Of a DNA stretch of 64,000 nt, positions 55,306 through 63,555 are shown piece after piece. Source of the stretch: Caproicibacter fermentans (GTDB lineage Bacteria; Bacillota; Clostridia; Oscillospirales; Acutalibacteraceae); assembly GCF_009746625.1 (NCBI RefSeq), contig NZ_VWXL01000014.1, positions 62,001 through 126,000 on the forward strand, given 5' to 3'. The stretch's first letter is position 1; each line of letters starts with the position of its first letter. The notes under the pieces are model-generated. The model saw only the letters and a program-made list of their open reading frames with translations. It made no database searches and was not told where the DNA came from. Both the position numbers and the translations under genes were made by a program.

Positions 55306-55344
55306 TTGACGGATCTACTATTATGTGTTACTATATATCGGTAA
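55306..55344 (+). promoter_or_regulatory. Promoter and possible PadR operator
   Basis: TTGACG, 17 bases, TACTAT. TTAC-N9-GTAA (55328-55344) overlaps the -10 and is a candidate autoregulatory PadR site. Confidence 0.6.
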
Positions 55345-55389
55345 TAAGTTATGAAGAATATCAGTCATACAAAATAGCAAGGAGTGATT

Positions 55390-55719
55390 GTGCTGGAAAA
55401 CCTAACGGAGATGCTTAAAGGCGTGCTTGAGGGCTGCGTACTTGAAATGATAAGCAGGGGGGAAACCTATGGCTACGAAATCACGCGGCGGCTGAACGAC
55501 CTCGGTTTCGCGGATGTTGTGGATGGAACGGTGTATACCATTCTGGTGAGACTTGAGAAAAATAAACTCGTAGACATAGAAAAAAAGCCCTCCGACATGG
55601 GGCCGCCGCGAAAATTCTTCGCGCTCAACGACGCGGGGCGTGAAGAACTGCGAAAATTCTGGGAAAAATGGGAATTCATTGCGTCAAGAATCAATGAGTT
55701 AGAGGAGAGGAAACAATGA
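55390..55719 (+). CDS. PadR family transcriptional regulator
   Basis: A 109-residue winged helix: LEGCVLEMISRGETYGYEITRRLNDLGF, VDGTVYTILVRLEKNKLVDIEKK in the recognition region, and a wing with GPPRKFFALNDAG. Short C-terminal helix, so a PadR subfamily 1-like member. GTG at 55390 follows AAGGAG; a GTG two codons earlier overlaps that site. It overlaps the next gene by four bases. PadR genes beside DUF1048 genes form a recurrent three-gene unit. Confidence 0.9.
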   Translation: MLENLTEMLKGVLEGCVLEMISRGETYGYEITRRLNDLGFADVVDGTVYTILVRLEKNKLVDIEKKPSDMGPPRKFFALNDAGREELRKFWEKWEFIASRINELEERKQ

Positions 55720-56063
55720 ATCTTTGGGAAACGATCACAGGCAGCGATATGACAAAAGAATTGAAAGCTTTTGAAGCACGGGCCCAAAAATTGCCCGCAG
55801 ATTATCAGGCGGCATGGGAAAAAATGAAGAGCTATTTTTGGCCGCGCTCGGATTTCAGCGGCCGCAACCTTATGCCCGTTCTTGACGGAGTGCTCGGCCT
55901 GCTCGAAGAAGCGGCGGCGGACGGCCAGAGTGTCGGGGAGGCTTTAGGCGACGATATCAAAGGTTTCTGTTCGGCTCTGGCCGGTGAAGAAGGGGCAAAG
56001 TCTTTTCGCGACAAGTGGCGCGAGCAGCTCAATAAAAATATTGCTAAGAAATTAGGGAAATAG
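55716..56063 (+). CDS. DUF1048 family protein (first copy)
   Basis: A 115-residue helical cytoplasmic protein: KLPADYQAAWEKMKSYFW, then a linker and VGEALGDDIKGFCSALAGEEGA, the DUF1048 pattern. Function unknown. Overlaps the PadR gene (ATGA) and is followed nine bases later by a second DUF1048 gene of related sequence. Confidence 0.85.
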   Translation: MNLWETITGSDMTKELKAFEARAQKLPADYQAAWEKMKSYFWPRSDFSGRNLMPVLDGVLGLLEEAAADGQSVGEALGDDIKGFCSALAGEEGAKSFRDKWREQLNKNIAKKLGK

Positions 56064-56072
56064 GAGGACACC

Positions 56073-56405
56073 ATGAGCATACAGGATATCATCGAAGGCA
56101 AAAAAGAATGGCGGGCACACATGGCGCGTGTCAAATCGCTCCCACAGGATTATCAGATTGTTTATAAAGAAATCCAGGAATATCTATTTAAAGTCGGCCC
56201 GGTTGAGCTGACCGAAGGTACGGGTCTCCTCTCAGGAATTGTCGATCTTTTTGAAGAGGGCGCGGCGTTGGGAAAAGGTGTGCTCGAAGTGACGGGCAGT
56301 GACGTAGCTGCTTTCTGCGACGGTTTAATCAAAGATTCCAGAACTTATGCTGACATCGGTCAGGAATCTGTTGACAGGGAAGTTAACAAGGCCATGAAAA
56401 AGTAA
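56073..56405 (+). CDS. DUF1048 family protein (second copy)
   Basis: 110 residues, related to the first copy: LPQDYQIVYKEIQEYLFKVGP, VLEVTGSDVAAFCDGLIKDS. AGGAGG before the ATG. The two probably act together under PadR control; no biochemical role is known to me. Confidence 0.85.
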   Translation: MSIQDIIEGKKEWRAHMARVKSLPQDYQIVYKEIQEYLFKVGPVELTEGTGLLSGIVDLFEEGAALGKGVLEVTGSDVAAFCDGLIKDSRTYADIGQESVDREVNKAMKK

Positions 56406-56460
56406 TTTAAGTGAGAGGTCTGCGAAAGTCTTTTACAAGAACGGAAGTTCCGCCTGCTTT

Positions 56461-56793
56461 TCAAGCATCCGCATTCCCCATTCTTTCTTCAGGCGGCTCA
56501 ATCTCATAGGAAATCGTATGCTCGGTCAGTTCCGACAGCAGCTTGATTTTACGATTGATCATCGGTCTCATGCAATTCGGGACATGCTCCTGGTGAGCTC
56601 TGTGAATCGCCACACATTCTTTACAGTTTCCGTGATAGCGGCATGCTTTCCTGCACGGACAATGATCTTTGTTTTCATACTCTTCGCGAAACGCAGAAGC
56701 AAATTTTTCCTGAATACGCAAACCTTCTTTTCTGTTTCCTTTGTGAAACTCTTCCATTGCTCTTTTTTCAGTTTCATTTCCGTCAATTATCAT
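56461..56793 (-). CDS. Small cysteine-rich, probably zinc-binding protein
   Basis: 110 residues. The middle has a dense Cys/His cluster: CPCRKACRYHGNCKECVAIH, then HQEHVPNC. That spacing suggests one or two structural metal sites. N-terminal EKRAMEEFHKGNRKEGLRIQ is helical and charged. Similar short proteins occur in many Clostridia under unreliable names; I assign no function. AAGGAG lies nine bases before the ATG and a leftward TATAAT precedes it. Confidence 0.72.
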   Translation of the reverse strand: MIIDGNETEKRAMEEFHKGNRKEGLRIQEKFASAFREEYENKDHCPCRKACRYHGNCKECVAIHRAHQEHVPNCMRPMINRKIKLLSELTEHTISYEIEPPEERMGNADA

Positions 56794-56844
56794 TTTAACG
56801 ATCTCCTTTGTCGATTTCTGATATCATTATAGCTCCCAATCGGG

Positions 56845-56873
56845 TTGATAAATACAATTATTTGACCTACAAT
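56845..56873 (+). promoter_or_regulatory. Promoter of the AraC-family gene
   Basis: TTGATA, 17 bases, TACAAT, 37 bases before the ATG; back to back with the leftward TATAAT of the Cys-rich gene. Confidence 0.6.
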
Positions 56874-56909
56874 ATATAAAAATAGAACCATTCTAAGGAG
56901 AATCGTGGA

Positions 56910-57833
56910 ATGTCTGAAAAAGCACCTGTCTATTCTCATAACCCTTATCATACGACGAAATTCCCGCTCCTGGTTTTAGATGTGCGAAATCAGCACTGTA
57001 TTCCTGAAAATGAGGGATTTCAAGTCTTTCACTGGCATGATGAGGTGCAATTTGTTTCTGTTCTAAAAGGAAGCGTCCATGTTAAAATATATGATGAAGA
57101 ATTTGATTTACAAGAACAGGATTGTATCTTTATCAACCGCACCGCACTTCATCAAATAACAGGGAGAGAAGGCTGTCATTACCACAGCTATATTATTCCG
57201 GCAAAAATGCTGGCTTTCTTTTCGGGCAGCATCATGGAACAAAATGATGTGGAACCTATTACCAATCATCCAGTCTTTACGCATTATTACCTGTACGCCA
57301 ATGTGCCGGCCAACCATCAGGTGCTTCATCAGATCAGCATACTCGATCAGTTATATTTCCAGGATGATAAATACGAGCATCATGAATATCGGATTTCCAT
57401 TCAGTTATCCAAGGTGTGGCTGGAGTTTCTATCTCTTCTTCCCGAGATGAAAGAAAGTGTACCCTCAAAAAGCTACGAACGAATACGAACCTTAATTTCT
57501 ACAATACACACCAATTATAATCAGTCAATTTCCATACAAGATATTGCCGATACCGCCCATATCAGCAAAACAGAATGCTTACGCTGTTTTCAAAAATATA
57601 TACAGGATAGTCCTTATCAATATCTGATGAAATACCGCCTGCATATGAGCACCTCATTACTGGCAACGACGGAAATGTCGGTAACGGATATTGCTTTCAA
57701 AGTGGGCTTTCATTCCACAAGTTCCTACATCAAATATTTTAGGCTCTTTTACAAAATGACCCCCAATCAATACAGATGCGGGCCGTCGCCCGCTTCGGCA
57801 AAAAAATGCAGTCCAAGTAAGACTACTGCATAG
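56910..57833 (+). CDS. AraC family regulator with cupin sensor domain
   Basis: 307 residues: an N-terminal cupin (about 30-110, FHWHDEVQFVSVLKGSVHVKIYDEEF) and a C-terminal pair of helix-turn-helices (SIQDIADTAHISKTECLRCF and SVTDIAFKVGFHSTSSYIKYFRLFYKMTPNQYR). It resembles sugar-responsive activators; no obvious target is adjacent except the PTS genes further right. The gene is AT-rich relative to neighbours. AAGGAG nine bases before the ATG. Confidence 0.9.
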   Translation: MSEKAPVYSHNPYHTTKFPLLVLDVRNQHCIPENEGFQVFHWHDEVQFVSVLKGSVHVKIYDEEFDLQEQDCIFINRTALHQITGREGCHYHSYIIPAKMLAFFSGSIMEQNDVEPITNHPVFTHYYLYANVPANHQVLHQISILDQLYFQDDKYEHHEYRISIQLSKVWLEFLSLLPEMKESVPSKSYERIRTLISTIHTNYNQSISIQDIADTAHISKTECLRCFQKYIQDSPYQYLMKYRLHMSTSLLATTEMSVTDIAFKVGFHSTSSYIKYFRLFYKMTPNQYRCGPSPASAKKCSPSKTTA

Positions 57834-57880
57834 AATTTTGATAGATCATAGAGCCGTTTCCGCTGCAGCCCCATAAAAAA

Positions 57881-57912
57881 AGTCGCCTGCAAAAAGCAGA
57901 CGACTGTTTTTA
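57881..57912. terminator. Bidirectional terminator between the AraC gene and ptsI
   Basis: AGTCG-C-CTGC / GCAG-A-CGACT with an A5 loop. Rightward followed by GTTTTTATTC; leftward by TTTTTTT. Confidence 0.85.
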
Positions 57913-57951
57913 TTCTTTCATAGTCCCTGAATGATGCTTTCAGTGACTTTT

Positions 57952-59580
57952 TTAAACTGAACAGACCTCACTGATCTTTGCACGCAGCGAAAGCACGGAG
58001 GACGGCGCGACCGACAGCTCGTCAATTCCCATTTTGACAAACGTTTCAGTCAGACTTTCATCCGCGGCCAGTTCTCCGCAGATGCCAATCCAGATGCCTG
58101 CCCGGTGCGCGTTGTCCGCGGCCGTTTGGAGCAGCCGAAGCACCGCTTTGTGATGCGTGTTGTTAAACCGGGCAATCGTTTTGTTCTGACGGTCCACCGC
58201 CAGCGTATACTGCGTCAGGTCGTTGGTGCCGACACTGAAGAAATCCACCAGGGGCGCGAGATCATCGCTGATAACCGCGGCGGCGGGCGTCTCAATCATA
58301 ATCCCGATCTCAACATCGGGATGAAAGGATATCTCCTGACGCTTTAATTCCTCTTTGACTTCAGCGCAGATCTTCTTCACCTGCACGATTTCCTCCGCGG
58401 AGGTAATCATTGGCAGTAAAATCGCGACATTTCCAAAGCTGGAAGCGCGGTACAGCGCGCGAAGCTGTGTTTTAAAAATTTCGGGACGGGTCAAACAGAT
58501 GCGGATGGCACGCATGCCCATTGCGGGGTTTTCCTCTTTCGGCAGGTTGAATGATTCCGCCTGTTTGTCGGCGCCGATGTCCAGCGTGCGTATCACGACT
58601 CTTTTTCCATTCATTTTTGAAACGACGGAGCTGTATGCCTGGAACTGCTCTTCCTCCGTCGGCAGCGTACTGCGCTTCAGAAACAGAAATTCGCTGCGGA
58701 ACAGACCGATTCCCTCGGCGTCGCTCTTCAGAACGGCTTCCATGTCCTGCGGGCCGCCGATGTTGGCGTACAGATCTACGGCGCGCCCGTCGGCGGTAAC
58801 GGTTTTTTTGCCGCGGAACCGCTCCAAACGTTCCGCAAGCTCCCGCTGCTCCCTTTCTTTCCGCGCCAGCTCTTTTGTAACGGCGGCGTCCGGCTCGATG
58901 AAGATTTCGCCGGTTGAACCGTCTACGGCAACCGTTTTTCCGACATACTCCTGAAGTGAAACCCCATCTACGGCCACTACGGCGGGAATGCCCATCGTGC
59001 GGGCGAAAATTGCCGTGTGGGATGTGGGGGAGCCGCCTGAGGTCACGATTGCCAAAACGGTTTTGGGGTCAATCTGCGCCGTTTCGCTCGGGGTAAGATC
59101 GTCCGAAGCCAGAACACACGGCTTTTCTCCGGTGTTAAACCCCGATCCGTTCCCGGTCAGAATACCGACGACCCGTTCGGAAACGTCCTTTACGTCCGCG
59201 GCGCGTCCGCGCATATACTCGTCATCCATTGTTTCGAACAGGTCCGCGAACTTTTTGGCCGTTTCCTGCACGGCGTATTCCGCGCAAACCCGATCTTCCC
59301 GGATTATGCCGACAATGGAATCGTTATAATCCAGATCCTCCAGCATCATCTGGTGGATTTGAAATAAAATGGAATTTTCTTTTCCGAGTTTTTCTTCCGT
59401 TTGAGTGTATAAAATTGCGAGCTGGGCGATTGCTTTTGCCTTTGCGTCTTGAAAGCGTTTGACCTCCGCCTCCGGGTCCGCCACGGCTCGCGGATCAATC
59501 GCGGTTATTTTAGCGGCGCGAAACCACAGTTCCCCCACCGCAACGCCGCGGCTTACCCCAATTCCCTTTGTCGTTGTCAT
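57952..59580 (-). CDS. ptsI: PTS enzyme I (phosphoenolpyruvate-protein phosphotransferase)
   Basis: A 542-residue enzyme I: the phospho-acceptor His in GGSPTSHTAIFARTMGIPAVV, PEP-binding FRSEFLFLKR, RALYRASSFGNVAILLPMI, and EIGIMIETPAA with DFFSVGTNDLTQYTLAVDR. It passes phosphate from PEP to HPr. The start has AAGGG upstream, and ptsH ends 21 bases before it, so ptsH-ptsI form one unit. Confidence 0.96.
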   Translation of the reverse strand: MTTTKGIGVSRGVAVGELWFRAAKITAIDPRAVADPEAEVKRFQDAKAKAIAQLAILYTQTEEKLGKENSILFQIHQMMLEDLDYNDSIVGIIREDRVCAEYAVQETAKKFADLFETMDDEYMRGRAADVKDVSERVVGILTGNGSGFNTGEKPCVLASDDLTPSETAQIDPKTVLAIVTSGGSPTSHTAIFARTMGIPAVVAVDGVSLQEYVGKTVAVDGSTGEIFIEPDAAVTKELARKEREQRELAERLERFRGKKTVTADGRAVDLYANIGGPQDMEAVLKSDAEGIGLFRSEFLFLKRSTLPTEEEQFQAYSSVVSKMNGKRVVIRTLDIGADKQAESFNLPKEENPAMGMRAIRICLTRPEIFKTQLRALYRASSFGNVAILLPMITSAEEIVQVKKICAEVKEELKRQEISFHPDVEIGIMIETPAAAVISDDLAPLVDFFSVGTNDLTQYTLAVDRQNKTIARFNNTHHKAVLRLLQTAADNAHRAGIWIGICGELAADESLTETFVKMGIDELSVAPSSVLSLRAKISEVCSV

Positions 59581-59601
59581 GGCGCCGATCCCTTCATTCG
59601 T

Positions 59602-59859
59602 TTATAAATTCTCTCCGAAAAACTCTTTCAGCCCCTGAGCGGCCGCCTCTTCGTCCTCTCCGCTGAGCTGCACGGTGACCGTGTTTCCCTGCTTGATATT
59701 CAGGCCCAATAACGCAAACAGACGCTTCATGTCCGCGCTTTTTCCCTCGTGAATCATAGTGGCGGAGGACTGATACGATTGCGCCTTTCGGACCAACAGT
59801 CCCGCCGGACGGGCATGAATCCCGTTTTCATCCTGGATTGTGTATTGAAATTCCTGCAT
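59602..59859 (-). CDS. ptsH: HPr phosphocarrier with Arg at position 46
   Basis: 85 residues, with the catalytic H15 in NGIHARPAGLLV. The usual regulatory serine at position 46 (LKSIMGV in Bacillus HPr) is replaced by Arg (MKRLFALLGL), so HPr kinase/phosphorylase should not phosphorylate it. Phosphotransfer should be unaffected. Catabolite control through HPr(Ser-P)-CcpA would need another HPr or Crh. ATG at 59859 follows AGGGG by nine bases. Precedes ptsI. Confidence 0.93.
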   Translation of the reverse strand: MQEFQYTIQDENGIHARPAGLLVRKAQSYQSSATMIHEGKSADMKRLFALLGLNIKQGNTVTVQLSGEDEEAAAQGLKEFFGENL

Positions 59860-59915
59860 CAATAAGATCCCCTTTCTTTCTCTTAACAGCTCAATGATCT
59901 CTGCTTCTAAATAAT

Positions 59916-59921
59916 ATTATA
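59916..59921 (-). promoter_or_regulatory. Extended -10 promoter of ptsHI
   Basis: Leftward TGGTATAAT, about 57 bases before the ptsH ATG; the -35 is weak. Confidence 0.6.
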
Positions 59922-59962
59922 CCATATTCTTTTGGATCCGTACGTACTTCGCGGCGGAAGGG

Positions 59963-62107
59963 TTATTCCAGACGTAATATTTTTTCGCCCGCTGTTACGG
60001 AGCCTTTTTTCAACAGCTCAATCTTCTTCCATTCGTCCGTGTTGGCAATAATTACCGGAGTCACAAGACGGTATCCCTCCTTCTGAATTGCTTCCATATC
60101 AAAGTAGCCGATCAGGTCGCCCTTTTTCAGTTTGTCGCCCTCCTGAACCCTGATGTCAAACCCGTTTCCGTCCAATCGGACGGTGTCGAGCCCGATATGG
60201 ATCATCAGCTCCACATTTCCGCTTTTTAAATTGATCGCATGTTTCGTGTCAAAAACCGTTTCAACGGTACAGTCGAACGGCGCCACTACTTTTCCTTCCG
60301 ACGGATCGACTGCGAATCCTTTGCCCAGCATTTCCTCCGAAAAAACACCGTCGCCAATTTCCGATAATTCCATCACTCTGCCGTTCAGCGGAGCATAGAC
60401 GACGCTCTTTTGGGGAGAAGAAGCTTTCGGCTCGTCTTTGTTTTGTTTTTCAGCGGTTTCAGCCTCCGAAGCCGCCGGCTCCGGGGCCTCTGGAACTTCC
60501 GCTTCCTCGGCCGGCTTTGCCAGATAGTCGTCCAAATTCGATTTAATAACCGTGACCTTCGGCCCGTAAACGACCTGAACGCCGGTTCCCCTGTGAACCA
60601 CGCCGGCCGCCCCGGTCGACTTCAGAATACTGTCGTTTACAAGATCTGAGTCTGCCACGGTGATTCTCAGCCTGGTCGCACAGCAGTCCACATCGCTGAT
60701 GTTGGCTTTTCCTCCCAGCCCTTTCACAATGCTGGCCGACAGACGTTCGCTTTCTTCCTTCTTTCCTGTTTTGGAGGCGCTTCTCTTCTTTTCATAGTCG
60801 GCGCGGGTATACAGTTTGGTTTCTTCGTCGTCCGTTTCTCTGCCCGGAGTTTTCAGGTTCCATTTTTTAATAAAAAAGCTGAATGTAAAATAGTATACCG
60901 CAAAATAAACGATTCCAACAGGGAGAATTAAAAGCCAGGAGGTTTTGCTGTTTCCCTGCAGAATGCCGAACAGGAACAGATCGATAAATCCTCCGGAGAA
61001 AGTCAGGCCGACCGCGATGTTGAGCAGCTGTGCGACGGCATAAGCCAGGCCCGCCAGAACCGTGTTGATGGCATACAAAGCGGGCGCGACGAAAATGAAA
61101 GAGAATTCGATCGGCTCCGTGATGCCGGTTAAAATCGCAGTGAGCGACGCGGAAAGCAGCAGCCCGTAGACTTCTTTTTTCTTTTCGGGGCGCGCGCAGC
61201 GATACATTGCCAGAGCCGCGCCCGGAAACCCGAAGATGTAAAGGATAAATTCGCCTGTAAAAAACCTTGTCGCCAGGGTAGAGAAATGCATCGTCGACGG
61301 ATCCGCCAGCTGTGCGAAGAAAATATTCTGCGCGCCGACGATTTCCTTCCCTGCGACCTGCATAGTTCCGCCGATCGCTGTTTGCCAGAACGGCAGGTAG
61401 AACACATGGTGCAGGCCGAACGGGATTAGCAGCCGCTTGATTAAACCGAAGAAGAATGTCCCGATGACTCCGGACTTCGACACCAGTCCGCCCAGATCAT
61501 TGATGCCTACCTGGATCGGCTGCCAGATATAAAACATTAAAATGCCGACAAAGGCAAAAACCACGGTGCTGATAATGGGCACGAACCGGGTTCCCTGAAA
61601 AAACGAGAACGCTGCGGGAAATTCGATTTTGTAAAAGCGGTTATGTAAGGCGGCGACGCCAAGCCCGACGATGATTCCGCCGAGGGCACCCATTTGAAAT
61701 GTCGTCATCCCCAGCAGCGAGCAGGTGGCGCCGTTCAGAAAGGCTTTGGCGCCCCCGTGAATCGAAATCATGCCGCTGATCGCGGAATTCATGATAAAAT
61801 ACGCGACCATCGAGGCGAGAGCGGCAACCGATTTTTCTTTTTTTGCCATCCCGATCCCAACGCCGACGGCGAAAATCAGCGGCAGGTTCGTGAAAATCAC
61901 GTCGCCGCACTGCGCCATAACGGTCAGAATGCTGTAAATAACCGTACCGGGTCCCATAAATCCCAGCAAGTGGTAAGTTTCCAGCGTCGTTTGATTGGTA
62001 AATGAGCTGCCGATGCCGAGAAGCAAGCCGGCAACCGGCAGAATTGAAATCGGCAGCATAAAGGAGTGGCCGATTCTTTGTAATACGCCGAACGCTTTGT
62101 CTTTCAT
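59963..62107 (-). CDS. PTS glucose/N-acetylglucosamine-type transporter EIICBA
   Basis: 714 residues in order IIC-IIB-IIA. IIC: about ten helices from FGVLQRIGHSFMLPISILPVAG, with GITEPIEFSFIFVAP. IIB (about 450-535): phospho-Cys in VDCCATRLRITV. An acidic Pro/Ala linker follows. IIA (about 565-714): phospho-His in LMIHIGLDTVRLDG. It imports and phosphorylates glucose, GlcNAc or a related hexose. The ATG at 62107 has GGAGG upstream; the longer frame begins inside the leader. The leader holds a RAT/terminator element, so expression needs the antiterminator encoded upstream. Confidence 0.94.
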   Translation of the reverse strand: MKDKAFGVLQRIGHSFMLPISILPVAGLLLGIGSSFTNQTTLETYHLLGFMGPGTVIYSILTVMAQCGDVIFTNLPLIFAVGVGIGMAKKEKSVAALASMVAYFIMNSAISGMISIHGGAKAFLNGATCSLLGMTTFQMGALGGIIVGLGVAALHNRFYKIEFPAAFSFFQGTRFVPIISTVVFAFVGILMFYIWQPIQVGINDLGGLVSKSGVIGTFFFGLIKRLLIPFGLHHVFYLPFWQTAIGGTMQVAGKEIVGAQNIFFAQLADPSTMHFSTLATRFFTGEFILYIFGFPGAALAMYRCARPEKKKEVYGLLLSASLTAILTGITEPIEFSFIFVAPALYAINTVLAGLAYAVAQLLNIAVGLTFSGGFIDLFLFGILQGNSKTSWLLILPVGIVYFAVYYFTFSFFIKKWNLKTPGRETDDEETKLYTRADYEKKRSASKTGKKEESERLSASIVKGLGGKANISDVDCCATRLRITVADSDLVNDSILKSTGAAGVVHRGTGVQVVYGPKVTVIKSNLDDYLAKPAEEAEVPEAPEPAASEAETAEKQNKDEPKASSPQKSVVYAPLNGRVMELSEIGDGVFSEEMLGKGFAVDPSEGKVVAPFDCTVETVFDTKHAINLKSGNVELMIHIGLDTVRLDGNGFDIRVQEGDKLKKGDLIGYFDMEAIQKEGYRLVTPVIIANTDEWKKIELLKKGSVTAGEKILRLE

Positions 62108-62169
62108 CAATACTTCCTCCCCAAAAAAGTGTTTTAAGTGTATCGAAACCATTTGTTGCAGACAGTGAT

Positions 62170-62247
62170 AAAAAAAGGCCGCCAAAAGAACTTGCGCGCG
62201 AAACGCAAATCCGTTTGCGGTCTTGCCCTAACAAAAGGTCACAAGCC
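62170..62247 (-). promoter_or_regulatory. RAT antiterminator site and terminator in the EIICBA leader
   Basis: RNA of 62219-62247 reads GGCUUGUGAC, a short loop segment, GGGCAAGACC, close to BglG/LicT RAT sites. Its 3' end is shared with a terminator (CCGC paired with GCGG around an inner CGCAAA/TTTGCG hairpin) ending in seven U (62170-62176). When the antiterminator protein binds the RAT, the terminator cannot form. Confidence 0.7.
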
Positions 62248-62271
62248 AATATCAGGTTTTCTTTGCCGGTG

Positions 62272-63123
62272 CTAGTCTTTGTCGTTTACCAATTTCCTCA
62301 GATGTACCATCAGGAAAAATATTTCTTCGTTGGACAGCAAATGCCCGAAGTTGCTTTTTATATAGCTTTGAATCCGCTTTGCGCACAAAAATTCCTTTTG
62401 ATATTTATCCTGTGTAAATTTATGAATCATCAGCGAAAAATCGCTCTCGTCTTTGCTCATGGTCTGCCCTTTGAAAATGCGCTGCCCCAAAAACTTTAAA
62501 TGGGTAATAAAGCGTCCGTAGTCCAAGGAATCCTGATTGAGAGTGATGCCGTAATTGTTTTCAACAATTTTTAGAATTCCCTCGATCATTTTCGTAATGC
62601 TCAACGCGTCGGAGATCCCGGTTTCCAGCTCGGCATTGACGAGATGCAGTGCGATAAACGCGGCCTCGTCTTCAGAAAGCTCCACACCGAGTCTTTCTTT
62701 GATCATGGCGACCGCATATTTTCCTTCGACAAATTCGGCGTGGTAAAAGTTCCGAATTTCCCACAGCATTTCGTTTTTGTATTCTAATCCTTCTTTTTTT
62801 CTCTCCAGCGCAAAACAAACGTGATCCGTTAAAGTGACATAAATATTCTGACTCAGCTTTTTCCCAAGATGCAGCTGTACGTTTTCAATGATTTCGGTGC
62901 AGACGGAGATATAATCCATGGGCATGCTTTTTACCAGCTCGATCAGATGATCGACTTGTTTCGGCGTATCCATGCGATAAATTTTTTCCGTCTTTTCTTC
63001 CGGAATCAGGTCGCCTTTGGATTTGTGAAAGCCTATCCCGAGCCCTCTGATAATGATTTCCTGATTATCCTCGTCTTTGGAAATTACAAAATTATTGCTT
63101 ATCACACGGGCGATTCTGTACAT
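62272..63123 (-). CDS. PTS-controlled transcription antiterminator, BglG/LicT/GlcT family
   Basis: 283 residues: an N-terminal CAT RNA-binding domain (about 1-60, YRIARVISNNFVISKDEDNQE, GLGIGFHKSKGD) and two PRD domains with conserved histidines (DHLIELV, NFYHAEFVEGKYA, AALHLVNAE-type FIALHLVNAE, FLMVHLRKL). PRD histidines are phosphorylated by HPr or the cognate EIIB, which switches RNA binding. It probably controls the EIICBA gene downstream and its own leader, both of which carry RAT sites. ATG at 63123 has AAAGGA upstream. Confidence 0.93.
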   Translation of the reverse strand: MYRIARVISNNFVISKDEDNQEIIIRGLGIGFHKSKGDLIPEEKTEKIYRMDTPKQVDHLIELVKSMPMDYISVCTEIIENVQLHLGKKLSQNIYVTLTDHVCFALERKKEGLEYKNEMLWEIRNFYHAEFVEGKYAVAMIKERLGVELSEDEAAFIALHLVNAELETGISDALSITKMIEGILKIVENNYGITLNQDSLDYGRFITHLKFLGQRIFKGQTMSKDESDFSLMIHKFTQDKYQKEFLCAKRIQSYIKSNFGHLLSNEEIFFLMVHLRKLVNDKD

Positions 63124-63203
63124 CGCGGTTCCTTTCTTTCTCGCAGGCACTCGGTCTCCGGATTGAGCGGATCGCTAAGGGACTCAACCGGGACGATTCT
63201 GCT

Positions 63204-63288
63204 AAAAAAAAAGACCAACATTGCAAACCCATTTCCAGAAACGGATTCACTACAATGAAGGTCCTGCCTGGTCTAACCAGTCACAGCC
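63204..63288 (-). promoter_or_regulatory. RAT antiterminator site and terminator in the leader of the antiterminator gene
   Basis: RNA of 63260-63288 reads GGCUGUGACUGG, UUAGA, CCAGGCAGGACC, a RAT hairpin. It overlaps a terminator GACC..CAUUG/CAAUG..GGUC that ends in nine U (63204-63212). This is a textbook overlap and predicts autoregulation of the antiterminator gene. Confidence 0.83.
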
Positions 63289-63306
63289 ATCTTAAATTAC
63301 GGTTAC

Positions 63307-63335
63307 ATAATATCACAATATCTTTAATTAATCAA
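63307..63335 (-). promoter_or_regulatory. Promoter of the antiterminator gene
   Basis: Leftward TTGATT, 17 bases, TATTAT, immediately before the RAT. Confidence 0.7.
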
Positions 63336-63502
63336 TACCAAAGAGTTAATTTATGCAACATTCACAAAGAACTGCGCGCGTTATTTGGCAAACACCCAGC
63401 GGATTGTCTGTTGTGGCAACCGGTTTTTCCGTTATTTGGTAAAACCGAATTGCGGCGAAAAGCGCTGCGCCTGTGCCGCCAACCCGGTTTACGGCAAAAG
63501 TG

Positions 63503-63539
63503 CGAAACCGCACGAAGTTTGTCCGCGCGGTTTCGTTTT
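63503..63539. terminator. Hairpin downstream of the EIIA gene
   Basis: CGAAACCGC/GCGGTTTCG stem of 9 bp. Four A precede and TTTT follows, so it may stop transcription in either direction; U-tracts are short. Confidence 0.5.
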
Positions 63540-63555
63540 AACATCTCTCGTGATT

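Noticed and set aside
54961-55418. Short rightward ORFs (61 and 71 codons) after the LacI gene
   Set aside because: They run through the LacI terminator and the PadR promoter and have no binding sites.
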